DNA from: Deltaproteobacteria bacterium
GTDB lineage: Bacteria; Desulfobacterota; Binatia; UBA9968; CAXXLF01
Assembly (NCBI GenBank): GCA_022571535.1
Contig: JACZXR010000002.1
Location: 1-23,904, forward strand
Length of the DNA: 23,904 nt
Direction: 5' to 3'
Shown: positions 1-5,717 of the stretch, one piece after another
Position numbering within the stretch: the first letter of the stretch is position 1
Layout of the letters: every line of letters begins with the position of its first letter
Position numbers and translations under genes: made by a program
Notes under the pieces: generated by a model
Databases searched by the model: none
Seen by the model: only the letters and a program-made list of their open reading frames with translations
Told to the model about the DNA's origin: nothing

Positions 1-899
1 CCCTTGTTGCTAAGGCGACTGCTCAGCTCAGAGAGGATTACGTAAAGAATCCCAACTTCGATTCTCGACTCCAATTGCAGGGAATCACCTGCGCCGCCTG
101 TCATGTCCGGCAGCATCGACGCTTTGGCCCACCCAAAGCCGAAGGAGACGATGCTCGCAACTATCCGACCAATATGCCGAATCATGGGGGTGTTCAGCGG
201 ACCCCATACTTTGAGAGGGCTGAGTTTTGTAGAGGCTGTCATCAATTTGACCCGGAAAATACATTGTTGGTCAACGGAAAGCCGCTGCAGGACACCTATC
301 GAGAGTGGAAAAATAGCATCTGGGGTAAGGATGGAGCCGCCTGTCAGGAATGCCATATGCCGGGTCGGCGCCACTTGTGGAAAGGGATCCATGATCCGGA
401 AATGGTCAAGGGAGGGGTCCGGATAGAGGCGCAAATTAAAGGGGGCCCGACGAGTCCGGACGGCCCTCTCGAAGTCGAGGTAGAGGTGACCAATGCGGCT
501 GTAGGGCATAAATTTCCGAGCTACATTACCCCAAAGGTGTTTGTCCGCGCTGTGCTTTTGGGCGAGTCAGGGAGTGTTTTGCCAGGGACCCAGCGGGAAG
601 CTACTATTGGCTGGGATGTGCGCTCTGATACTGGGCAATGGAAAGAGTACTTCGATACGCGCGTTGCGCCAGGCGAGAGTTTTCGACACACCTTCAAATG
701 GGGTCTCACCCTCCAGGCACGGGAGGTCAGGGTATGGATAGAGGTTCACCCAGATTACTTCTATCACGTCCATTTTTATCCAGCTTACCTAAACGGTGGG
801 GGTTTATCCCCCGAGGGCAGAAAGCTGGTAGAGAAGGCCCTGAGTGAGTCTGGACGCACCTCTTATATCCTCTTTGAAAAGCGCATTCCCCTTAACTGA
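1..899 (+). CDS. Multiheme cytochrome c family protein (5'-truncated by window edge)
   Basis: The reading frame is open from base 3 to the TGA at 897-899, so the gene begins before the window. The visible part carries three CxxCH haem c attachment motifs: CAACH near base 90, CRGCH near base 228 and CQECH near base 342. About 170 residues with no further haem motifs follow, with beta-rich character ending in a segment rich in Tyr and His. Such proteins are exported and bind haem covalently in the periplasm, usually as electron-transfer modules related to the cytochrome c554 or nitrite reductase superfamily. The CxxCH motifs and the long C-terminal non-haem domain are seen; electron transfer is family knowledge; the electron donor and acceptor are unknown. 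A TTG at 75 could be read as a start, but it falls inside the haem domain and leaves no signal peptide. Confidence 0.85.
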   Translation, partial: LVAKATAQLREDYVKNPNFDSRLQLQGITCAACHVRQHRRFGPPKAEGDDARNYPTNMPNHGGVQRTPYFERAEFCRGCHQFDPENTLLVNGKPLQDTYREWKNSIWGKDGAACQECHMPGRRHLWKGIHDPEMVKGGVRIEAQIKGGPTSPDGPLEVEVEVTNAAVGHKFPSYITPKVFVRAVLLGESGSVLPGTQREATIGWDVRSDTGQWKEYFDTRVAPGESFRHTFKWGLTLQAREVRVWIEVHPDYFYHVHFYPAYLNGGGLSPEGRKLVEKALSESGRTSYILFEKRIPLN

Positions 900-1044
900 C
901 CTTGGAAGCGCCTCGCTCCTTCTGCACTTCCTCGCAGCTTAAGAATCTGTATTATTCGGGAACTTTCCATTCGGTAAAACCGTTTTATTTATTAATAAGC
1001 CACATAAAGTGGACAGGACCCTATCCCTTCGCTAGAATGCCTGC

Positions 1045-1635
1045 GTGGCATGGAAGGGGAAAAGCAGGGTTGAGAGGAGGGAGAGCTTCTCTCATGAGGC
1101 TATAGGACATCTCGATCATTTATACCGAGTGGCCTTTCACCTGGCTAAAGAGCAACCGGAGGCTCGGGACCTTGTTCAAGAAACCTATGCACGTGCTCTT
1201 GATTCCTTTGAGCAGTTTAGCCCTGGAACCAACATGAAGGCCTGGTTGACGCGCATCCTCTATAATTTCTTTCTCGATCGCTATCATCAGAACAAAAAGT
1301 GGGTGCCGTTGGAGAAACAGAGTTTGGCAGACGAGGAAGGATCGAATTACTGGGAAAGGGTGGCCGGAGATGATCCAGGTCCAGAAGGTCATATCCTCCT
1401 TAAGGAATTGAATGTTAAAATCAGTGAGGCCTTGAAGAAGATCCCGGAGGAATTTCGCGCACCCATTGTTTTGGTGGACATGGGAGAACTCTCGTATGCC
1501 GAGGCATCCCAGGTACTTTCCTGTCCACTGGGTACCATTCGCTCCCGCCTTTCCAGGGGTCGAAGATACCTACACAAACACCTTAGAGGGTATATGGGCG
1601 TAGAAGTCCAAGAAAGAAGGAAAAGGCAAAGATGA
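1045..1635 (+). CDS. ECF-type RNA polymerase sigma factor
   Basis: A 196-residue protein with the two-domain layout of extracytoplasmic-function sigma factors. Region 2 covers roughly residues 23-90 and contains the DLVQETYARAL and AWLTRILYNFFLDRYH signatures. Region 4 covers roughly residues 130-185, with a helix-turn-helix ending in LGTIRSRLSRGRRYL. It directs RNA polymerase to a dedicated set of promoters. An in-frame TAG at 1033-1035 bounds the frame, and GTG at 1045 is the only usual start before region 2. A strong AGGAGG-like stretch at about 1073-1083 lies inside the frame and serves no obvious start in it, so the N-terminus is the least certain part. Its stop overlaps the anti-sigma gene start (ATGA at 1632), which implies translational coupling. 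Confidence 0.92.
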   Translation: MAWKGKSRVERRESFSHEAIGHLDHLYRVAFHLAKEQPEARDLVQETYARALDSFEQFSPGTNMKAWLTRILYNFFLDRYHQNKKWVPLEKQSLADEEGSNYWERVAGDDPGPEGHILLKELNVKISEALKKIPEEFRAPIVLVDMGELSYAEASQVLSCPLGTIRSRLSRGRRYLHKHLRGYMGVEVQERRKRQR

Positions 1636-2444
1636 ATTGCATAGAGGCCGAAATGCTTATCGCAGCTATGGTCGATAGCGAGCTATCCGACCTGGAGCGA
1701 GATGCCACAGAGAGTCATGTCAAGAATTGTTTGAGGTGCCAGTACATCTATAAGGCGGAGCAGGAATTGAAAAGGCAGGTCCGCTTGACTGGATCCAGGA
1801 TCACCGCTCCAGCTGACCTCAAGGAAAAGATTCTATCCGATCCCCGCATCTTTCCGGGGATGGCCGAGTCGCCTCGTGGCTGGAAGGGACTATTTAGGCC
1901 TGTCAGAGTCGTGTTTCGGCCGGCGTTTGCCCTGGCCTTCCTTGTGCTGCTGGTTCTCCCTACATTCTACCTGATGTGGCCAACAGCTCAGTCCGTTTCC
2001 TTGGCGGCTTTGGAGACTCACGAACAGATCCTGGCCGGTGATATCCCTTTTATCAGGTCCGGAACCCAAGATGAGGTCAGGGAGCGACTGTATCGATCTG
2101 TGGAGAAGAGATTTGCCCCAATGGGATATGACCTCTCGCCGGTGGGTCTAAGGGCTGTCGGGGGATTGGTCCATGAAGTCGCAAGCCAAAGGATTCTCGT
2201 GACTGTTTATGAAGGTAGGGGTCCCTCTCTCAGCTGTTTCACTTTTTTAGACACAGATGGAGGTGCCCCGCCAAACGCCCATCTCTTTTTTGACCCTGAG
2301 AAGAAGATGAGCTTTTATACGTTTTCCAACGGGCGCACGAACGGGGTGATGCAACGGGTAGCGGGGCGGGTCTGCATCTTGGTTTCCAAGATGCCGATGC
2401 AGGAACTCCTTGCCTTAGCTCGGTCCTTTGCACAACCGAGCTAA
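1632..2444 (+). CDS. Zinc-binding transmembrane anti-sigma factor
   Basis: A 270-residue protein that begins inside the stop codon of the sigma factor gene. The N-terminal domain has the ZAS-type motif His29-x3-Cys33-x2-Cys36, with Cys3 upstream, as in RsrA/ChrR-like anti-sigma factors that hold the cognate sigma factor and may sense redox state. One membrane helix lies at about residues 97-115. The remaining 150 residues would be outside the cytoplasm and show no family I recognise. Partner assignment rests on gene overlap; thiol or zinc-based redox sensing is inferred from the motif. The TAA stop at 2442-2444 lies in the first bases of a dispersed inverted-repeat element (2441-2546), so the C-terminus may have been set by insertion of that element. 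Confidence 0.88.
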   Translation: MNCIEAEMLIAAMVDSELSDLERDATESHVKNCLRCQYIYKAEQELKRQVRLTGSRITAPADLKEKILSDPRIFPGMAESPRGWKGLFRPVRVVFRPAFALAFLVLLVLPTFYLMWPTAQSVSLAALETHEQILAGDIPFIRSGTQDEVRERLYRSVEKRFAPMGYDLSPVGLRAVGGLVHEVASQRILVTVYEGRGPSLSCFTFLDTDGGAPPNAHLFFDPEKKMSFYTFSNGRTNGVMQRVAGRVCILVSKMPMQELLALARSFAQPS

Positions 2445-2546
2445 CCCCGATCCGACAAAAAAACCAATGCTGAACTCGGTGAAAGCACCATTGCTCCTAG
2501 GCATCAAACAATCCCGTATCGGGTCAATATTTCGGATCGGGGCTAA
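2441..2546. repeat. Family A inverted-repeat element, copy 1
   Basis: The left end CTAACCCCGATCCGA (2441-2455) is mirrored by TCGGATCGGGGCTAA at the right (2532-2546). About 75 bases between them show no coding potential. It fills the whole gap between the anti-sigma factor and the DUF3179 gene, provides the stop codon of the former and ends 3 bases before the start codon of the latter. The same ends recur at 11165, 20631 and 22431. No transposase is encoded, so this resembles a MITE-like non-autonomous element or a dispersed structured RNA element. Confidence 0.75.
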
Positions 2547-2549
2547 AAG

Positions 2550-3602
2550 TTGAGTCAGGTGAACTATCCATCGTCCCTATTGCTGACCCTCTCACTTTTG
2601 TTATGGGTGCCGCATTTTCTTTCTGCCGCAGATCTGCGTCCGGAGGATATCGTTACCATTCTTCCCAAAGATGCAATTCCGGCCATTCTCTCCCCTTCGT
2701 TCGAAGAGGGGAGCAAGGTCTCCTGGTTAAAAGGGAAAGAGTTCGTTATAGGCATTGAGATCGGTGGGGATAGCCGCGCCTATCCCGTACCGATCCTAAG
2801 CCGCGTTGAGATCGTCAACGATAGAGTGGGCGGTATTCCCATCGCGGTCACCTGGTGACCCCTCTGCTATACGGCCATCGTGTATGACCGTAGAATTGCA
2901 GGCAAGGAGCTAACCTTTGGGGTCTCCGGTAAACTCCATGCTAATTCTCTGATCATGTATGATCATCAAACAGACAGCCTGTGGAGCCACCTGGTCGGGT
3001 CAGCTGTAACCGGATCACTGAAGGGAGAAAAAATCAAGCCTATAGAATCCATGTTCACCCGTTGGGAGACATGGAAAAGGCTTTATCCCGGGTCCAAGGT
3101 TTTAACCTCCGGGCGCACTTCTTTTTTCGGTTCGCTCCGAGACCCCTATGAGTCCTACTATCGCTCATCTGACACCGGCATCATCCCCACCCGTCTGTCG
3201 GACAACAGGATTTACCCAAAGGAATTCGTGCTTGGGCTGGTGATCCATGACAAAGCCAAGGCCTACCCCTTTTCTGTCCTGAGCCGTCGACCTGTAGTCA
3301 ACGACATATTTGAGCGGGTCCCTCTTCTGGTGGTCTTTGACAAAGAGAGCGCAACAGGAGTGACTTTCAGGCGTAAAGTAAAAGGTCAGACCCTTTCCTT
3401 TAAGAAGGCCGAGGAGACAGGACAAGAGGGCTTTTTCGTGGTCGATGATTTCACCGGCTCGGTTTGGAATGGGCTAACCGGCATAGCGGTTCAGGGCCGA
3501 TTGAAGGGTGAAAAACTCAAGGCCTTACCGCTTACTCGTTCGTTCTGGTTTGGCTGGGTCGACCATTATCCGAAAACCAAGATATTTCTGGCGAAGAGAT
3601 AG
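2550..3602 (+). CDS. DUF3179 domain protein, probable selenoprotein (in-frame TGA = Sec103)
   Basis: One frame runs from TTG 2550 to the TAG at 3600-3602, interrupted only by TGA at 2856-2858. Read through, it gives 350 residues: an export signal (residues about 9-26, cleavage near LSAAD) and a complete DUF3179 domain. The family carries a conserved Cys-Pro-Leu-Cys after a VTW/VTY strand; here the sequence reads VTW-TGA-PLC-YTA, so the stop codon sits exactly on the first Cys. Homology resumes at once with AIVYDRR and LTFGVSGKLHANSLIMYD. A SECIS-like hairpin lies 20 nt downstream. I therefore read TGA as selenocysteine, giving a Sec103-x-x-Cys106 redox pair in the envelope. DUF3179 function is unknown. 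Alternatives are a recent nonsense mutation or a base-call error (TGC or TGT to TGA). GTG at 2559 is another possible start. Selenocysteine insertion genes are not in this window. Confidence 0.82.
2859..2901 (+). promoter_or_regulatory. Candidate bacterial SECIS element
   Basis: Immediately after the TGA at 2856-2858 the RNA can fold into a hairpin. The outer stem is CUGC (2864-2867) with GCAG (2898-2901). The middle stem is UACGG (2870-2874) with CCGUA (2888-2892). After a C/A mismatch, an upper stem pairs CAU (2876-2878) with AUG (2884-2886). The apical loop is CGUGU (2879-2883). There are 20 nt between the UGA and the loop, and G is the second loop base. Published bSECIS rules ask for a 16-37 nt spacing and a G in the first two loop positions, and both are met. 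The element lies in coding sequence, as expected in bacteria. Confidence 0.68.
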
Positions 3603-3674
3603 TCCTCAAACAGAGCTGATTACTGACTCGGCTGATTAGAAGAAGTCCGATTTTGTCGTCTCCCTCCACAAGGA

Positions 3675-4436
3675 TTAGCCTCTTTTATCGTCTCGTAATG
3701 GCCTGGGGGCTTGCCCTTTCAATTCTATGCCTGGATGCCTGAATAAATTCCTTAGAAACGCGTAGGTCCTCGACGCACGTTGCTGAAGCTCGGAAGACGT
3801 CTTAAGATCCCCCCAGAGGCGTCTGAGATCATGTTCCACATCGATATCGTAAGCGGCGGGTAGGAGCGCCACCTTAAGCCCGAGCCCCGAAGCCCTCTCC
3901 AGCGTTTCTTTCAAGACTGCTGTGCTGCTCCACGGAATCTGGTGGAAGAGCCCGTCTGTCGGCGACTTGAGGCCGACAAGGTAATAGCCTCCGTCTCTGG
4001 ACGGTCCTAGCACCACGTCGTGCCCATCTCCGTGAAGTAGTTCGAAGGCCTGCGCAATCGAAGAAAGAGGGACCGTCGGGCTATCACTGTCGGTCACGAT
4101 GATCTCTCTATAGCCCAAGTGGAACAGATCAACGAAGATGTGATGGACCCTTTCGCCAAGATCGCTTCCTCTTTGGGTCAGGAGTCTTCCTCTCTGTGCA
4201 AAGTGTCGCTGGAAATATTCTTCCCCCTTTGGGGCAAAGGCAACCCAGAGTTCAGCTGCATCGCATTTCTCCAACTTGGCAACAATATCCTCCAACAGGC
4301 ATTCATATAAACTACAGGCTTGAGACAGGGTCAGTGGCGGGCAGAGCCGTGTTTTTACTTCTCCAACCAGAGCGGCTTTGGCAGCCACGACGAGGGCGCT
4401 ACGCCTCTGTTGATGACCGTTAATAGCTGCTGTCAT
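3675..4436 (-). CDS. DUF2064 / TIGR04282-type glycosyltransferase
   Basis: A 253-residue protein with a nucleotide-diphospho-sugar transferase (GT-A) fold signature. Residues about 14-33 resemble the family's basic-residue-plus-KTRL nucleotide-binding start (here GEVKTRL). It also has the acidic metal-binding motif in IIVTDSDSP, then the VVLGPSRDGGYYLVGL block, and ends the domain with DIDVEHDL. These are hallmarks of the DUF2064 family, whose members occur in arsenosugar and other glycoside pathways. Substrate cannot be told from sequence: no arsM or arsS gene is adjacent, and the radical SAM gene upstream is of another type. It is the last gene of a minus-strand series and converges on the DUF3179 gene across a 72-bp gap with nothing notable in it. 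Confidence 0.85.
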   Translation of the reverse strand: MTAAINGHQQRRSALVVAAKAALVGEVKTRLCPPLTLSQACSLYECLLEDIVAKLEKCDAAELWVAFAPKGEEYFQRHFAQRGRLLTQRGSDLGERVHHIFVDLFHLGYREIIVTDSDSPTVPLSSIAQAFELLHGDGHDVVLGPSRDGGYYLVGLKSPTDGLFHQIPWSSTAVLKETLERASGLGLKVALLPAAYDIDVEHDLRRLWGDLKTSSELQQRASRTYAFLRNLFRHPGIELKGQAPRPLRDDKRG

Positions 4437-4569
4437 TGCAATGCTCGGAGTTAGGGCTTGAATCCAGAAGGCAGAATCCGGGAGCCGGAAGTAACCAAAT
4501 AGAATGGAGCGATTAGTAACCCGTAGTTAGAAGCCTTAATCGCAATTCCCCGTTTGATTTAATGCAAAC

Positions 4570-4587
4570 CCCGCCTCTTGAGGCGGG
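4570..4587. repeat. Perfect hairpin CCCGCCTC-TT-GAGGCGGG, with alternative pairing
   Basis: An 8-bp perfect stem with a 2-nt gap. The flanking AAACCCC (4566-4572) and GGGGTTT (4600-4606) are also complementary. The first of these overlaps the hairpin arm, so the two pairings exclude each other. GC-rich palindromes of this type are typical of IS200/IS605-family ends and of REP sequences. A switching function is speculation. Confidence 0.55.
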
Positions 4588-4606
4588 CACAAAGCCGATG
4601 GGGTTT

Positions 4607-4670
4607 CCAAAGGGGAGAAGCGGAAGCTCTCCCCTTTGGTCGAACACGGGGATTCAAACCCCGTGTTCGA
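4607..4670. repeat. Two abutting perfect 12-bp hairpins
   Basis: CCAAAGGGGAGA (4607-4618) pairs with TCTCCCCTTTGG (4628-4639) across a 9-nt loop. With no gap, TCGAACACGGGG (4640-4651) pairs with CCCCGTGTTCGA (4659-4670) across a 7-nt loop, ATTCAAA. Both stems are perfect over 12 bp, which is unlikely by chance in 64 bases. They lie downstream of the radical SAM gene on its transcript. The second superficially resembles a tRNA T-arm, but the rest of a tRNA is absent. Confidence 0.6.
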
Positions 4671-4682
4671 TATAACTTGATT

Positions 4683-4739
4683 TCAATTCTCACCTCCTGA
4701 ATGGTGTATTTCGTCTCCTGGCTTCACTTGGTTTTTCAT
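4683..4739 (-). CDS. Possible 18-residue peptide or gene remnant
   Basis: On the minus strand ATG at 4739 opens 18 codons (starting MKNQVKPGDEIHHSGG) before a TGA. GAGGG sits about 6 nt before the ATG. The KPGDE...SG string resembles the start of small YjzC-like proteins, where KPG(D/E) precedes a short SG motif, but the match is short. The frame stays open past the TGA until a TAA near 4543, crossing the hairpins. It could be a pseudogene start, a leader peptide, or chance. Confidence 0.2.
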   Translation of the reverse strand: MKNQVKPGDEIHHSGGEN

Positions 4740-4767
4740 TGCGCCCTCACGGGGCGCTGGCCTAAGC

Positions 4768-5628
4768 TCAGGTTGAGCCCTTCAAACAGACTTGGCAGGC
4801 GGAGCGGACTTCACGGAGCCGGGCGATCCGTTGTCTGGACTCGGGACTCAAGGCCTCCTCCAAGGTGTTGCCTAGTTTCGTGCCGGGTTCCTGGACCAGG
4901 ATGGGGCATGGATAGAAGGCACCCTCTGAATAGGCAACGCCCTTCTCGCACATCAGGTCCGGCGTCGGTTTTCCCCTTCCGTTCGGGCTTTGCTTGGCAG
5001 GCTTCAGCCTGTTGTCTTTGGCTGCGCCGAGATCGTAGAGGGAGATGTATTTCACGTCGGCTCCCTTTGCGGAAGCTAATACTTCAATATCAGGGAGTCC
5101 GTCCTCGTTGTCCTTCATTGGTGTTACGGCCAGGGCCACCGGCACACCCTGCTCCCTGAGGGTGTCCAGCGCCTTGAGAACCCTTCGGTGCAGTCCCTCA
5201 CCGTAGATCGAGTCGTTGATTTTGGGATCTGTCGATTCGAGTGAAATCTGCACCTTGGCTAGGTGGGACATGGTTGACAGCCGCTCCGCTGTCTCTTCTC
5301 GGATGCGGGTACCGTTAGTCATTAGCTGGAAGGAATAGCCTGCGCCATCAACGACTTCGAGGAAGTCTAAGAGGTGCGGGTGCAAGGTGGGCTCCCCGCT
5401 GGTGAAAAGGAAATGGGGGTTGGCCCCTACGCTGTTCACCTGCTCCATTAACCCGGTTAGCTCATCTGCGGAGAGCCGGTAGGGGTTACTTTTCATCGGT
5501 GATGCTGCGTAAAGGCAGTGGGTGCATGCTAGGTTACAGGTCTCGGGTGTGACCGCGAAGACCCAGAGCTCACGCAGTTCCTCTGCGGCGTTCTCTCGAC
5601 TGAGCCGTGGTGGTGGGTTCTTAGGCAT
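4768..5628 (-). CDS. Radical SAM protein with C-terminal SPASM-like cysteines
   Basis: A 286-residue protein. The radical SAM cluster motif Cys31-x3-Cys35-x2-Cys38 is followed by the TSGEPTLHP glycine-rich SAM-binding stretch and a typical TIM-barrel core. The C-terminal segment has Cys227, Cys241, Cys278 and Cys281, an arrangement typical of a shortened SPASM/twitch domain that binds a second iron-sulfur cluster. The protein should cleave S-adenosylmethionine to a 5'-deoxyadenosyl radical; SPASM proteins mostly modify peptides or make cofactors (MoaA, PqqE and NirJ relatives). Its substrate is not evident. It lies 89 bp downstream of the ThDP enzyme gene on the same strand, with a stem-loop between them. 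No clear Shine-Dalgarno precedes ATG 5628. No long precursor-peptide gene is visible nearby. Confidence 0.85.
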   Translation of the reverse strand: MPKNPPPRLSRENAAEELRELWVFAVTPETCNLACTHCLYAASPMKSNPYRLSADELTGLMEQVNSVGANPHFLFTSGEPTLHPHLLDFLEVVDGAGYSFQLMTNGTRIREETAERLSTMSHLAKVQISLESTDPKINDSIYGEGLHRRVLKALDTLREQGVPVALAVTPMKDNEDGLPDIEVLASAKGADVKYISLYDLGAAKDNRLKPAKQSPNGRGKPTPDLMCEKGVAYSEGAFYPCPILVQEPGTKLGNTLEEALSPESRQRIARLREVRSACQVCLKGST

Positions 5629-5680
5629 GCGACCAGGCGGATCTCGGTAAACCCTGTTCGTCTGAATCGAATTAAAGTTT

Positions 5681-5704
5681 CCCCAGCTCCTTACCGAGCT
5701 GGGG
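5681..5704 (-). terminator. Stem-loop after the ThDP enzyme gene, possible terminator
   Basis: CCCCAGCTC (5681-5689) and GAGCTGGGG (5696-5704) form a perfect 9-bp stem with a 6-nt loop, just past the TAG stop at 5718-5720. On the minus strand it is followed by AAACTTTAATT rather than a clean U-run, so termination would be imperfect. It may separate expression of the ThDP and radical SAM genes. Confidence 0.45.
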
Positions 5705-5717
5705 ATGAGCCGCGATA

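Larger units (their letters stand above)
4437..4767. other. 331-bp intergenic region with several perfect hairpins
   Basis: Between two minus-strand genes. From right to left it holds a possible 18-codon ORF, a strong AGGAGGTGA Shine-Dalgarno-like string on the minus strand near 4691-4699 with no good gene behind it, three perfect hairpins (listed separately), and a 7-bp inverted repeat GCGATTA...TAATCGC spanning about 4508-4542 upstream of the DUF2064 gene. No conventional gene or tRNA is apparent. The hairpins lack a following U-tract, so they are not standard terminators. Confidence 0.6.

Noticed and set aside
958..990. GGAACTT at 959-965 as an ECF -35 box for autoregulation of the sigma gene
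   Set aside because: No convincing ECF -10 motif occurs at 16-17 bp; the nearby CGGT-AAA-ACCG with a T-run is also too short to call a terminator.
2550..2858. DUF3179 as two separate genes or a plain pseudogene
   Set aside because: The single stop is at the family's key Cys, the frame is otherwise intact for 350 residues, and a SECIS-like hairpin follows. Not excluded, but less likely than recoding.
4640..4670. tRNA T-arm-like hairpin (GGGG-ATTCAAA-CCCC)
   Set aside because: No acceptor, D or anticodon arms fit upstream or downstream, and the loop is offset by one from the TTC(A/G)A consensus.
4701..5159. A 152-codon plus-strand frame opposite the radical SAM gene
   Set aside because: Antisense to a gene with clear motifs; Arg/Pro/Cys-rich composition typical of a shadow frame.
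3675..5628. Arsenosugar biosynthesis cluster (DUF2064 transferase plus radical SAM)
   Set aside because: The radical SAM protein has SPASM-type C-terminal cysteines rather than the ArsS pattern, and no arsM-like methyltransferase is present.
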